Assembly: GCA_014138725.1 (NCBI GenBank)
Contig: JACJID010000011.1
Location: 1-64,000 of the forward strand
Length of the DNA: 64,000 nt
Reading direction: 5' to 3'
Origin: Kutzneria viridogrisea
Lineage (GTDB): Bacteria; Actinomycetota; Actinomycetes; Mycobacteriales; Pseudonocardiaceae
Each line of letters begins with the position of its first letter. The first letter of the stretch is position 1. Positions 7,135-16,317 of the stretch are shown here, piece by piece. A model generated the notes under the pieces. The model was given only the letters and a program-made list of their open reading frames with translations. It did no database searches and had not been told where the DNA came from. The translations under genes were made by a program, and so were the position numbers.

Positions 7135-8146
7135 TGGAATCCACTCCTCGCGGCCCCGTCGGGCCGTTTGCTGGGCGGGCACTCCAGGAACCGGCTCCCC
7201 CGTTGTGCGGTGGTCCCGTTGACAGTCGGGACGGTCCCCACGGCGATGATGAACCAATTCAGTGGGTCTGCCTAGCCCTTCGCGCGAGGACTGCCGAACG
7301 GGTGACGCGGCCACGGTCGGCGTAGTCGCCGGGACTGACTTCGCGCGACAATCACCGGTCAATGCCAGCGTGCCCATTCCTCTCGCCGGTCGGCGAAGGG
7401 AATGGGCACGCGAGTGCTCTCCACTGTGTTCGGGTATCGATGCTCCCTGCTGTCAACCAGGAAGCGGAGCGTACTGTGGCGCGGCCCGCCCAGGGCGCGC
7501 GTGATTCCGGATTCCAGCCCTCTGACCTCGTCAGCTTCCTACTCCGGTACCTTCCAGGGCTTCTGGACCCCGCGAGGCATAGCAGCAATAGTGCACACCT
7601 GTCCGGTGAGGGTCAACGGTTCCGGCGGAAACGGAACAGGACGGAACGACATGCGCTCCCGGCGCGTCGAGTGAGCGCACCTGAACCTGCCGTAAGCCCG
7701 AGCGCCTCAGATCGACGCGGAGCGGTGCGGAACACCCCGCGGGCTCATCGAATCGAGTGCCGGCCGCCGGTTCCCGGATTCTTCCTCGTCATCGATGGAT
7801 ACGTGTTCCCGCATCTAGCGAGAGCCAACTCCTGATCTGGTGCGGCGCGGGCGGGGATTTCTGCGGTCATGCGGATGGTTTCGTTGTGCGACGCACGCCT
7901 GTCGGTCCTTCCCCGATTGCTGGCCCGTCTCCGTATCCAGCGGGAAAGGCGGGCGCCCCGGCGGCGCGACACCGGGGAGTCCTTCTTGTGACACCGGTGA
8001 TCCACGGTCCGGAAGGGGCGGGGCGGGGCTTCCCGAGGCGGGAGAATGTGACGCAAGTCACTCGGTGATGGTTGGGGGTGGCCGTAGAGCCTGGGACACA
8101 CGGCACCCCGGTCGACCGGCTCGACCGCGGCCGGCGGTGGCCTGGC
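7135..8146. other. About 1 kb without a convincing gene
   Basis: Several frames are open on both strands, but none has a credible ribosome site, protein-like composition or recognisable motif. The region holds a long hairpin (7368-7411) and the palindrome GTGACGCAAGTCAC at 8048-8061. It may be decayed DNA between accessory genes. Confidence 0.5.
7368..7411. terminator. Long hairpin, terminator-like
   Basis: A perfect 13-bp stem (GCGTGCCCATTCC with its complement) has a second inner stem (TCGCCG/CGGCGA). It is isolated in a gene-poor stretch, so it could be a terminator of a lost gene or a recombination site. Confidence 0.5.
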
Positions 8147-8494
8147 CTACTCGCAGCCGTCGGCGGCATGGGTCCGGTACCAGTGCAGGATCAGCGTGGC
8201 GAGGTCCGCGGGTAGGTGCACCGCCTCGCCGTCGACGGCCAGCACCAGGGCCTGGTCGCTGGTGGGGTCCACGGCGAGGCGGATCGTGTCGGGGTGGCCG
8301 ACCGCCCAGATGGTTTCCACGCCCGGGTCGAACCACAGCGGCAGGCCCGCGAGCACCAGTTCGTCGTACAGGTGCGGGTCACCGGGCTGCCGATGCCAGG
8401 TCCGCGTCACGGCGCCGGCCTGGTCCAGCAGCGCCACCCGGTCGACGGTGACCACCAGGTGCTCCCACACGCCGTCCACGGCCACGATCGTCAC
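8147..8494 (-). CDS. Hypothetical protein, 115 aa
   Basis: It reads like a real globular protein (VDRVALLDQAGAVTRTWH, LAGLPLWFDPGVETIWAVG) with an alternating beta pattern and no membrane segment. The start is GTG with a weak ribosome site. No family is recognised. It has no close same-strand neighbour. Confidence 0.55.
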   Translation of the reverse strand: MTIVAVDGVWEHLVVTVDRVALLDQAGAVTRTWHRQPGDPHLYDELVLAGLPLWFDPGVETIWAVGHPDTIRLAVDPTSDQALVLAVDGEAVHLPADLATLILHWYRTHAADGCE

Positions 8495-8742
8495 CGGTCA
8501 CCGCGATCCGCGCAGGTCGGGCCACCCACACGGATGGTCGGGGCAGTGGGGGCACGGCCACGACCGGGACTGGTGGTGGGGGTGGCGACGGGTGCGGGCC
8601 GGGTCTGTTGCAGGCCGGGGAGCTGACCACCGGTCGCCGGGTGGGCGACGGGGATAAGCGTCCAGCTCCGTTCACCGTCGGCCACCACACGGGCGGGTAC
8701 CCCGGCCCCCGACGATCACACCGCTCCCGCGCGGAGCGGAGC

Positions 8743-8870
8743 TCAGTCCTGGGGGTGATCGGCGCCGAGGAAGTCGACGATCTCCTCGGGCACCGGCAGG
8801 GGCGGGACCCAGCCCAGGCGGATCAGTTCGGTGTACAGGGTGGTGCGCGCGGCGATCAGCCGGTCCGGGG
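8743..8870 (-). pseudogene. C-terminal remnant of an ANTAR regulator
   Basis: The DNA closely matches the last ~125 bp of the intact ANTAR gene at 3272-3832, including the stop codon; the encoded end reads PVPEEIVDFLGADHPQD. Homology stops abruptly where the next gene's stop codon begins. The DNA-binding or RNA-binding part is gone, so it is non-functional. Confidence 0.85.
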
Positions 8871-8871
8871 A

Positions 8872-9288
8872 CTACTGCGCGTACAGCAGTTGCTCGGGCT
8901 TGAGCTGAGCCACGAAGAGGCGACCCAGCTCGTGCCAGTCTGCGGTGGACGCTCGTTCGTCAGCGTGCAGGTCGAGACACTCGTCCACGGTCCAGTCCTC
9001 AAGCGTGATGAACGGCTCGACCCACGGGCCGTTCCTGTACCAGGCGGCGCGAACGGCTTTTCGGCTCTCCGATTTGATCACGCCGATCCAGAACAGGTTC
9101 CCGGGATCGGGCTGGGCCTTATCGACACTGGGGAACTCCGAGGCACGCGACCAGCGACGCCACGCGGCACGGAACGCCAGCTCGAGCGTCGGCTTCCCGC
9201 TGGTCACCGCCGCGACGCCGGTGGCCAGCACGCCGAGCGCGGCGCCCTCCACAAGGTGCTTGACCTGCTGGTCCTTCGTCGCCGCCAC
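8872..9288 (-). CDS. Hypothetical protein, 138 aa
   Basis: A soluble protein with a hydrophobic N-terminal helix (LGVLATGVAAVTSG) and a tryptophan-rich middle (WRRWSRASEF, WYRNGPWVEPF, WTVDECLDLHADE). The GTG start has no strong ribosome site. No family is recognised. Its stop codon abuts the ANTAR remnant, so its 3' end may have been set by recombination. Confidence 0.55.
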   Translation of the reverse strand: MAATKDQQVKHLVEGAALGVLATGVAAVTSGKPTLELAFRAAWRRWSRASEFPSVDKAQPDPGNLFWIGVIKSESRKAVRAAWYRNGPWVEPFITLEDWTVDECLDLHADERASTADWHELGRLFVAQLKPEQLLYAQ

Positions 9289-9398
9289 GCGGTGAGCCTA
9301 GCCAAGCCCTCCCGATTCTCGGCGGATGCTGCGAGCGCCGCGTGCGGCCGCCGATCAGATCCACCGGGGATCGGGGTGGTGAGCGCGGCCGGGTCGCC

Positions 9399-9599
9399 TC
9401 ACAGCAGTCCGGTCTGGTGCAGGCGGATGAGCACCGCGGCAACCGTGCCGACGCCCAGGCCGCCGGGGGCGAGGTACTTGAGGACCTTGAGGGCGTCCGC
9501 GCGCTGGCGGGCCTCGCGGGCGCAGCAGGAGACCAGGGCGGCGCACCCGGCGACCACCGCGAAGAAGACGGCGTAGCCGCCGAAGAACCAGGCCCACAT
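9399..9599 (-). CDS. Small membrane protein ending in LHQTGLL, 66 aa
   Basis: The ATG (MWAWFFGGYAVFF) follows GAAGGGA by about ten bases. One N-terminal membrane span is followed by a basic linker (REARQRADALKVLKYLAPGG) and a hydrophobic end (VAAVLIRLHQTGLL). I take this as the intact member of a family whose pieces recur in the window: the tail at 3890-3945 and 13192-13250, and the middle at 17880-17965. Function is unknown. Confidence 0.65.
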   Translation of the reverse strand: MWAWFFGGYAVFFAVVAGCAALVSCCAREARQRADALKVLKYLAPGGLGVGTVAAVLIRLHQTGLL

Positions 9600-10147
9600 G
9601 GGCAGCAGTCCCTTCAACCCGAACCGACAGGTGTGAAGGGAGGGGGAGCCGGTACCACAGGGTGGCTCAGTGGTCACCCGAACGCGCTGTAGGGCTAAAG
9701 ACCCATAAAGAGTAACGAGGGGGCTCCCATCCCCATCCTGGCACGACTGGCCCCCTGCGCGTGATCGGGGGCGGCCAGTGGGTCGGGCGCCCAGGGCTGG
9801 GCGGTCGCGCCCGGTTCGGGATGCCCTGGTCAGGGCCTCGGCGTACGCGGCGGGGGGTCGGCACGTGTCCCCTGGAGCCGCTCTGGCTTCCCGGACCGTT
9901 CCCGTCCGGCAAACATGAATTATATTCTCTTTTTTCGCAAAAATGAACGATAGTCACGTTTTGAGGGGTCGTGTGCCTGCGTCTGGTCAACCGGACGAAA
10001 CTAGAATTTCGTCAGGTTGTAAGTGATCGTGGAGACATATCCGGAACCGCTCCCGAATCTCGCCTTCTCGCCACATCCGTGCGACCCTTGGCCATCTCCG
10101 CCCAAACTGCTAGATTTCCGGAAACTGGCGGATTGGGATGGAGACTG
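9600..10147. other. Intergenic region with an AT-rich promoter zone
   Basis: The first 300 bp contain no convincing gene. Positions 9905-9965 are unusually AT-rich (TTATATTCTCTTTTTTCGC) and probably carry the promoter for the rightward gene group starting at 10148. Confidence 0.45.
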
Positions 10148-10453
10148 ATGGACACGCCACGGGTGCTCACGTTGACCTTCAAGTTGCAGGTTCCGTCCGG
10201 GCTGCGCGCGAACATCCACTTCCCGCGCATCGAGTCGGCGATCGCCGCGTTCACCGGCGCGGTACAGGGTTTGGCCGGAACGGTGTTCCCCTGGGCCGAT
10301 CGGCTCCAGGTCCAGCAGAGCTGGTCCTACGAGTGGTTCGCCACCACCACCGACATCGACCTGCCCCAGACCGCGAAGAACACGGTGGCACCCAAGGCCG
10401 AGCCGGCCGCGGATGCGGAAGTGGAAGCCACCACGGCCGGGGAGCGGGCGTGA
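10148..10453 (+). CDS. Hypothetical protein, 101 aa
   Basis: A small soluble protein with an alternating pattern (VLTLTFKLQVPSGLRANIHF) followed by a tryptophan-containing segment (WSYEWFATTTDIDLP) and an acidic, alanine-rich tail. GGATGGAG precedes the ATG. It lies 56 bp before the pentapeptide-repeat gene and is probably co-transcribed with it. No family is recognised. Confidence 0.6.
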   Translation: MDTPRVLTLTFKLQVPSGLRANIHFPRIESAIAAFTGAVQGLAGTVFPWADRLQVQQSWSYEWFATTTDIDLPQTAKNTVAPKAEPAADAEVEATTAGERA

Positions 10454-10509
10454 CGGTCACCCCGGCACTGCGGCCGGGGCGGCGAGTGTGGTCCTAAAGG
10501 GACGGTCCC

Positions 10510-11880
10510 ATGCCCGAGACCACTGACACCGAAGACCCGCCCCCGCCGAACCCACCGGAACCGACCGGGTTGCCCGCGCTCCCGCGCGGGCTCGTGCCGA
10601 TCGTCGTCACGACGGTGCTGGTCGTCTCCGGTCTCCTGCTGCTCGCGCTGCTGTGGTGGTTGGACACCGGCGAGCACCTCGACCCGCGCGACCACGCCAC
10701 CGCCCGCCTGGACGCGGTCAAGATCGCCCTGTCCGTCGCCGCCGGCGGCGGCGCCCTGTTCGCGCTGTGGCTGGGGGTGCGTCGGCAGCGCACCAGCGAA
10801 CACGACCTGCGGCTGCGTGACCGCGCCCAAGCGCATACCGAGGCCGTCGCCGCACAGAACCAACTGCACCAGGAGCGCGTCGCGGCCGCGACCGAGCGCG
10901 ACGCGGAGGCTCGAAGGGTCACCGAGCTGTACAGCAAGTCCATCGAGCAGCTCGGGTCGGCCCAGGCACCGGTGCGGCTCGGCGGGCTGTACGCGCTGGA
11001 ACGCCTCGCCCAGGACAACCCCGGCCAACGGCAGACCATCGCCAACGTGTTCTGCGCGTACCTGCGCATGCCCTTCGACCTGCCCAATGACCCACCCGAG
11101 GACGCCACCGAACAGCAGGTCGGCGATGGCCACAACGAACAACTGGAACAGGACGACGCCCACCGCGATCGGGTGCAGGAGCGCGAGGTCCGACTCACCG
11201 CGCAACGCATCCTGACCAGCCACCTCTACCCTGGTACTGGCGAGAAGCCTCCGGAGACCTTCTGGCCGGACCTCCACCTCGACCTCACCGGCGCCACCCT
11301 CATCAATTTCTCCCTAGGCGGCTGCCATCTGGGCTCCGCCCGGTTCGAGAGGACGAGGTTTCATGGGTTCGCGGTGTTCGAACGGGCGCACTTCCACCGC
11401 ATCGCCGTGTTCGGCGAGGCACGGTTCCACGGATTCGCCCACTTCAGCAGGGCGCACTTTCATCACAGCGGCCTCTTCGACCGCGCATGGTTCCATGGCG
11501 TCGCCGCGTTCGACACGGCGCAGTTCGACGGCCGAGCCAGATTCTGCTGGGCGCAGTTCCATGACGTCGCCACGTTCGCCCAGACTCGGTTCGACGGCAA
11601 GGTCCCGGTCGAGTGGGCGGAGTTCGACGCGGCGCAGTTCCACGCCAACGTCAAGTTCGAGGTCTGGCAGTTCACCCCCACGCCGATCACCCTGTCTGGT
11701 GCTCCGATATGGATACGGCTGGACATACCCGCATTCGACCGGACTTTGCCAACAGGGTGTGTGGTGCGTCCCGTGGACCAGAAGCCCTACGGCGTCGCTG
11801 AGGGCCGGTGGGGGCACCTGGTCCACGAGGACACCGGGCCTGCCGCGACTCCCGACCCGGATCAGGGTGAAACAGGATGA
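10510..11880 (+). CDS. Pentapeptide-repeat membrane protein, 456 aa
   Basis: A proline-rich N-terminus is followed by two membrane spans (near residues 32-52 and 75-92), a coiled segment, and a conserved block (LYSKSIEQLGSAQAPVRLGGLYALERLA) typical of actinobacterial pentapeptide proteins. From about residue 258 there are about a dozen A-x-F / R-F-x-x repeats (RFHGFAVFERAHFHRIAVF), which fold as a square right-handed beta helix. It should be membrane-anchored with a cytoplasmic repeat domain of unknown target. Its stop overlaps the integrase start (ATGA). Confidence 0.85.
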   Translation: MPETTDTEDPPPPNPPEPTGLPALPRGLVPIVVTTVLVVSGLLLLALLWWLDTGEHLDPRDHATARLDAVKIALSVAAGGGALFALWLGVRRQRTSEHDLRLRDRAQAHTEAVAAQNQLHQERVAAATERDAEARRVTELYSKSIEQLGSAQAPVRLGGLYALERLAQDNPGQRQTIANVFCAYLRMPFDLPNDPPEDATEQQVGDGHNEQLEQDDAHRDRVQEREVRLTAQRILTSHLYPGTGEKPPETFWPDLHLDLTGATLINFSLGGCHLGSARFERTRFHGFAVFERAHFHRIAVFGEARFHGFAHFSRAHFHHSGLFDRAWFHGVAAFDTAQFDGRARFCWAQFHDVATFAQTRFDGKVPVEWAEFDAAQFHANVKFEVWQFTPTPITLSGAPIWIRLDIPAFDRTLPTGCVVRPVDQKPYGVAEGRWGHLVHEDTGPAATPDPDQGETG

Positions 11881-13112
11881 CCAACCTCGACATCCCCGCC
11901 ACGCCAGGTGCCGCAGTGGCGCGGACCGAGGCCAGCCCGGTCGGCCGGGTGCTGGCCGAGCAGGCCGTACGCACAGCGGCGGCCTGGCTGGCGGAGTTCC
12001 GCAAGTCGCCGTCCACCCCGGCCGCCTACGCCCGTGACCTGGGCCTGGCCGCCGTGGTCGAGCACCACCAGCTCCAGGACCTGGTCGAGGCGTTCCCGCT
12101 GCCCTCGGTGCGGACGCTGTTCACCCGGAGCCGGGCCCGGGGCGTGGCCCCGGAGTTGTGCTGGTTCCCGATGCTGCTGGACCTGGGCCTGCACCCGGTC
12201 CTGGACGCCACGCCCGCGCACGTCAAAGGCTGGGTCGCGCTCATGGACGAGCACCGCGACGCCACCGGGCAGCCGGTGCTGTCCCCGGCCGCGCGGGCCC
12301 GCCGGGTCGCCGCCCTGTCCTCCCTGCTGCGCTGGGCCGTCACCGAGGAGCTGATCACGGCCAACCCGGTCGACCGGCTCGACCGCGACCGCGCCGGCCT
12401 GGTCGTGGACCGGCACCACTCGCCGACCCGGGGCCTGTCCGGGGCGCAGCTGGACCTGCTGGTGTGGACCGCCGACCGCTACCCCGGCCCGCAGCGGGCC
12501 CGCACCGCCGCGCTGGTCGCGCTGCTGGCCACCACCGCGATCCGGGTCAGCGAGCTGTGCGGGCTGGCCACCGGCGACTACTTCGCCGACACCGGACGGC
12601 ACGTGATCGAGGTGACCCGCAAGGGCGGCAAACGCCAGCGCATCCCGGTCCCGCCGGCGGCCGCGGCCCGGCTGGACGCCTACCTGGCCACCCGCCCCGA
12701 CTACGGCGCGGTCGCGGTCCCCGGCCAGCACGGCGCCGGGCGGGTGCCGTTGCTGGCCACCACCGCCTGGCGGCCCGGGGCCGGTCGCCGCGGCGGCGGG
12801 CAGCCGCTGAGCCCCGGCGAGGTCTGGGCCACCCTGCGCCGGGTCGCCCGCACCCACCCCGACCTGGCACACCTCGCCGATCAGCTGCACCCGCACCAGC
12901 TGCGGCACAGCGTGGCCACCCGCCTACTGGAGGCCGGGGCACCCCAGCAGCACGTGCAGGACCTGCTCGGCCACGTCGACCCCGCGATGACCCAGCGCTA
13001 CAACCGCGCCCGCGACCAGCTACACAACTCCCCGACCCCGCTGGCCGGACAGCTCCTCGAGCGCGGCCTGGCCGCACTGGACCAGGACCAGGAGCACCAC
13101 CCCGCGGGGTGA
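11877..13112 (+). CDS. Tyrosine recombinase (XerC/D-like integrase), 411 aa
   Basis: An N-terminal SAM-like DNA-binding domain (TPAAYARDLGLAAVVEHH) precedes the catalytic domain. The visible catalytic residues are R223 in TTAIRVSELCGL, H340 and R343 in HQLRHS, H366 in LLGHVDP, and Y375 in TQRYNRA. All conserved positions are present, so it should be active in site-specific strand exchange, either element integration or dimer resolution. Translational overlap with the pentapeptide gene is unusual for an integrase. A hairpin overlaps the stop codon. No clear attP was identified. Confidence 0.9.
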   Translation: MTNLDIPATPGAAVARTEASPVGRVLAEQAVRTAAAWLAEFRKSPSTPAAYARDLGLAAVVEHHQLQDLVEAFPLPSVRTLFTRSRARGVAPELCWFPMLLDLGLHPVLDATPAHVKGWVALMDEHRDATGQPVLSPAARARRVAALSSLLRWAVTEELITANPVDRLDRDRAGLVVDRHHSPTRGLSGAQLDLLVWTADRYPGPQRARTAALVALLATTAIRVSELCGLATGDYFADTGRHVIEVTRKGGKRQRIPVPPAAAARLDAYLATRPDYGAVAVPGQHGAGRVPLLATTAWRPGAGRRGGGQPLSPGEVWATLRRVARTHPDLAHLADQLHPHQLRHSVATRLLEAGAPQQHVQDLLGHVDPAMTQRYNRARDQLHNSPTPLAGQLLERGLAALDQDQEHHPAG

Positions 13113-13130
13113 GGTGGCACCTCACCCCGC
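13104..13130 (+). terminator. Hairpin overlapping the integrase stop codon
   Basis: GCGGGGTGAGGTG and its exact complement are separated by a single base, and the stop codon TGA lies inside the left arm. It probably terminates transcription; the near-zero spacer is also consistent with a protein-binding site. Confidence 0.6.
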
Positions 13131-13191
13131 CCGGCTGTCCGGCGGTGTCCCCCCTCGACGTGATGGTGCCGATCGAGCCCGGGCGCGCTCC

Positions 13192-13250
13192 TCACAGCAG
13201 GCCGGCCTGGTGCAGGGTCACCGCCGCGGTGATCGCGGAGCCGGTCACGC
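13192..13250 (-). pseudogene. Remnant carrying only the LHQAGLL tail
   Basis: About 55 bp encode TAAVTLHQAGLL and a stop, matching the 3' ends at 3890 and 9399. The sequence upstream of it is unrelated to either copy. No start codon or full gene is present. Confidence 0.6.
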
Positions 13251-13344
13251 CTGAGCTGGACGACCTGGTGCGCAGGGCCGACAAGATCGCGCGCCGCCGT
13301 TGACCTCAAGTGATGGGGCCGTAGCTTCGGGAGTACTGGGCCCT

Positions 13345-13647
13345 CTACCGTCCCCGGCGCTTACCCATCCCTGGAAGTCCGCCGGTGACGTCGGGGCGCA
13401 CCCAGGTGGGGTGTTCTGCGGACTCATACAGAGGGCGGCGGGAGTAGATGATGGTCGCTGAGAGGTCACCGATCTTGACTCGCTCCACTATGTCGGTGTC
13501 GTGCCAGCGCACGACGACCTTGGTGCCGCGGGATGTCGACCGGAATTCGACGGTCTCGCCGCAGCGGCCGAGACTGCTCGGGCGCCGATCCCACACGGTC
13601 TGACCGACACGGTCCGGCCTCCGGTGAACGGGACGTGGTTTGCTCAC
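13345..13647 (-). CDS. Hypothetical basic protein, 100 aa
   Basis: A GGAGG motif four bases before the GTG decides the start (VSKPRPVHRRP). The protein is basic with a beta-rich middle (GTKVVVRWHDTDIVERVKIG) and ends GMGKRRGR. It has no membrane segment. The family is unknown. It lies divergent from the hypothetical gene at 13764. Confidence 0.55.
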   Translation of the reverse strand: MSKPRPVHRRPDRVGQTVWDRRPSSLGRCGETVEFRSTSRGTKVVVRWHDTDIVERVKIGDLSATIIYSRRPLYESAEHPTWVRPDVTGGLPGMGKRRGR

Positions 13648-13763
13648 CGATCCTCCAGAAGGTCGGGGTGCGGGCATGGGTGACCGGCGTGCTGATCGTG
13701 GTCATCCCGGTCTACCGCATCGCCACCAGGTGCGAGGCAGGATCACGGTGGCCTGGTGACCAC

Positions 13764-14204
13764 ATGGGCCATGATCGAGGTGTGGACGACGATTTCCGTT
13801 TGCTCCGGTTGAGCTCCCTGGTGGGCTGGGCTGACCCTGAGTCCAACCGCTGCGGCCTGCGCTACGGCTCAGAGGAGCAGCAGCAGCGCCTCACCGAGGC
13901 CGAGCAGGTCTCCGGGCACCTGATGGTCTCCGACTACTCCGGCGCGCTGCTGGCACACCAGGGCAGTACGAGGCAAGGCGACATCCTGGACCGGGATGGT
14001 CTGCCCGGGGTCACGCTGAAGTTCGTGACGAACCTGTCGCCAGACGCGGTGCACGTGCTGGGCATCATGATCCGCAGCTCGCTGATGCTGGCGCCCGAGG
14101 TCGATCCGGACGTGCTGGGTGCGCAGTGGGTACGGGATGTGACCGACACCTGCTGGCGGTTGGCGATGACCCGTCGGCAGGACCGATTCGGCCTGGACTC
14201 CTAG
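13764..14204 (+). CDS. Hypothetical protein, 146 aa
   Basis: A soluble protein with LLRLSSLVGWADPESNRCG, a middle HLMVSDYSGALLAHQG, and a helical end. The start is uncertain: this ATG lacks a clear ribosome site, and an in-frame GTG lies 18 bp downstream. No family is recognised. It converges with the helicase remnant that follows. Confidence 0.5.
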   Translation: MGHDRGVDDDFRLLRLSSLVGWADPESNRCGLRYGSEEQQQRLTEAEQVSGHLMVSDYSGALLAHQGSTRQGDILDRDGLPGVTLKFVTNLSPDAVHVLGIMIRSSLMLAPEVDPDVLGAQWVRDVTDTCWRLAMTRRQDRFGLDS

Positions 14205-14278
14205 GCCAGTGCCGCAGCCCAGGTCGGGCAGGGTGGCGTCGACCCAGCCGCACTCGGGGTGTAGCGCGGTGAAGGCCA

Positions 14279-14640
14279 CTACCGGCTCACCACGGTCGAG
14301 GACGTCGTGGTGGTGGGGTTGCCGTCGGGGTGCTGGTTGATCCAGGACAGGCCGCCCAGGTCGAGCTGGTGCTGGGCGCGGGTGACCGCGACATAGGCCA
14401 GGCGGGCCTCGGACGGCTCGATCTCCCCGGGCCGCGGGTCCCCGCCCAGGGTGGTGTCCTCCTCGTCGAGGGGCTCGGGGAAGTCGCCGGCGATACGGAC
14501 CGTGGACCACTCGCGGCCCTTGGCGGCGTGCGCGGTGGACACGGTGACCTCGGCGCTGAGCTTGGACAGGGTCGCCAGCACGACGTCAACGCCGTGTTCG
14601 TCGATGACATCGACACCGGCCAAGAATACGCCGGTATGAC
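14279..14640 (-). pseudogene. C-terminal remnant of a UvrD-type helicase
   Basis: The frame encodes VTVSTAHAAKGREWSTVRI and later EARLAYVAVTRAQHQLDLG, the two closing motifs of superfamily 1 UvrD/PcrA helicases. Everything before them, including the Walker A motif, is missing. Readable homology ends where the rightward gene at 14636 begins, which marks a deletion or insertion junction. Confidence 0.75.
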
Positions 14641-14923
14641 CACAGAGCCTGGTCAGCCCAGCAAATTCGACCTGGACCAGATCAACGACTGGGCCTATAA
14701 GCACCACTTTTCCCGGCAAGCTATTCGTAATGAGAATTACAACGATGTGGAAGGATTCGTACGACGCTTGCGGCGCCTCCGTGGCGGCATTCTGGATCTA
14801 CTTCCCCGTGAAGCGTACCCCGGCCAGGTCCGCGACATCCTCATCCGCAACGGCATCACCTACCAGTGCCTACCCGAGGACCTGGCGGACATGGTCGGCC
14901 TCAAGCGCGGCGGGGGAGCATAA
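14636..14923 (+). CDS. Hypothetical protein, 95 aa
   Basis: A small soluble protein starting MTTEPGQPSKFDLDQINDW, with a basic helix (VEGFVRRLRRLRGG) and an end (ITYQCLPEDLADMVGLKRG). Its 5' end abuts the UvrD remnant. The ribosome site is weak. No family is recognised. Confidence 0.5.
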   Translation: MTTEPGQPSKFDLDQINDWAYKHHFSRQAIRNENYNDVEGFVRRLRRLRGGILDLLPREAYPGQVRDILIRNGITYQCLPEDLADMVGLKRGGGA

Positions 14924-15144
14924 GCGAGTGGACTACTGCCGCTGGTGGATGCCCAGCAGGTACGACAGATTGCCGGTGAACTCCTCGGCGTGCCGCACGT
15001 ACTCGCGCCCCAGGCCGTGAGCAGCCAGCAGCGCCTGCGCCACGTGCCCGAACTGCGCGGCCTTCTTCACACGTTGTTCCGGAGAAGGCATTTCGGGTCG
15101 TTCATCCTCGGGAGGTCAGCCACGCCTTCAAGAATCCGCGCTGC

Positions 15145-15330
15145 CTAGATCGCCGCGTCTTGTGCGGGCACGCCGTCCTCCAGGTGCGGGCGCAGCACGG
15201 CGAACCGCTCCTGCGCCCGCCGCCGTTCCGGCTCGCGCAGCTCGGCCAGCGCCAGCGCGCGGTCGGACTCAGCCGGCGTGGTGTCCATGTCGACCACGAT
15301 CTCCCGCAGCTGATGCCGGCGATAGTGGCC
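15145..15330 (-). pseudogene. N-terminal remnant of a Mu-type transposase
   Basis: The frame reads ESDRALALAELREPERRRA then ERFAVLRPHLEDGVPAQDAA and stops. The motif VLRPHLEDGVP is typical of the N-terminal helix-turn-helix domain of Mu/TnsB-like transposases of actinobacteria. The catalytic DDE domain is absent. Confidence 0.55.
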
Positions 15331-15553
15331 AACGGTGCGCGGCGGCCGAATGACGGCCCTGGCCGTCAGGTCGCGGCAGCTGCCTCGGCGGCCTTCACCT
15401 CGGCGCGGCCCGATCGTCCAGCGCGCGGGGCTACGAAGGTGACCCAGCCAGCGTGGAGGTGACGACACCGGGCGGCCAGGAAGACAGGGGGCCGGGCGGG
15501 AATGGTCCACTGTGGCCGGTCAAGGCATTGTTGAACGCCTTGACCGGGGTGGG

Positions 15554-16129
15554 TCAGGGTTGCCTGCGGCGGGGGCCGGTCAGCGCGGTCAGGTCGAGGG
15601 TGACCGGGTGGCCGGCGATGGCGCCGGTGTAGGTGCCGGTGATCGGCGTGGTGATGTGGTACCGACCGGTCTCGTCCAGGGCGTAGACGGTCAGGCTGAT
15701 GGGGTTCTCCTGGATGTCGAGGACCCAGGTGGTGGGGATGCCATTGGCGGCGTACTCGGCGGGCTTCTTGATGTAGTCACGCGCCGCGGACTCGCCGGGG
15801 GACACGATCTCGACCGCCAGCAGGATCTGATCCGCGCGCACACGTACCTGCTCGCACACCTCGGCGGCGCAGACCACCAGGTCAGGGATGCGCCGTGGTG
15901 ACGGGCCGGTCAGCTCGGCCTGGAACTCGACCATGGCTTCCAGCTCGTCGGGTAACTCGTCGTTGAGGTAGCTGACCAGGCGCTGCGCCGCTTTGATGTG
16001 CGGGCCAGCGGGGCGGTTCATCACGAGCAGCCGACCGTCCTCGATCTCCAGGCGGTACGCGTTGTCGGCAGGGAGCACGTCGAACTCCTCGACGCTGATC
16101 GGGCTGCCGTGCGCGAGTGCTGTGGTCAC
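15554..16129 (-). CDS. Uma2-like (DUF820) nuclease-fold protein, 191 aa
   Basis: The order SVEEFDVLPADNAYRLEIEDG, RIPDLVVCAAE, QILLAVEIVSPGESAARDY and KPAEYAANGIPTTWVLD matches the Uma2/DUF820 family, a restriction-endonuclease-like fold. The putative active site is D in RIPDLVV and E in AVEIVSP, with K in IKKPAEY. The GTG start has GGAGCG just upstream. The biological role of the family is not settled. It stands alone. Confidence 0.85.
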   Translation of the reverse strand: MTTALAHGSPISVEEFDVLPADNAYRLEIEDGRLLVMNRPAGPHIKAAQRLVSYLNDELPDELEAMVEFQAELTGPSPRRIPDLVVCAAEVCEQVRVRADQILLAVEIVSPGESAARDYIKKPAEYAANGIPTTWVLDIQENPISLTVYALDETGRYHITTPITGTYTGAIAGHPVTLDLTALTGPRRRQP

Positions 16130-16317
16130 GCTGCACGCTCCGATCGGTCGTTTCCGGAGGACACGCCCATCGTCCCACGTGGGCATGTCCTCGGGTATCA
16201 CGCGATGGGCGGGCAGCTACCGCGGTGCGTGGTCACACTCCCGCGCGCATGAGGGCGCCGGGTGTCGGTGCCGCTCAACACGGGCTCATCGGGAGTGTGA
16301 GGGTGGGGGCGAGCGGG

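Noticed and set aside
7362-7835. 157-codon rightward open frame
   Set aside because: Begins inside a strong hairpin, lacks a ribosome site and has no protein-like pattern.
13250-13303. Short rightward end reading ELDDLVRRADKIARRR after the integrase
   Set aside because: No start codon or larger gene can be attached to it; may be chance or a tiny remnant.
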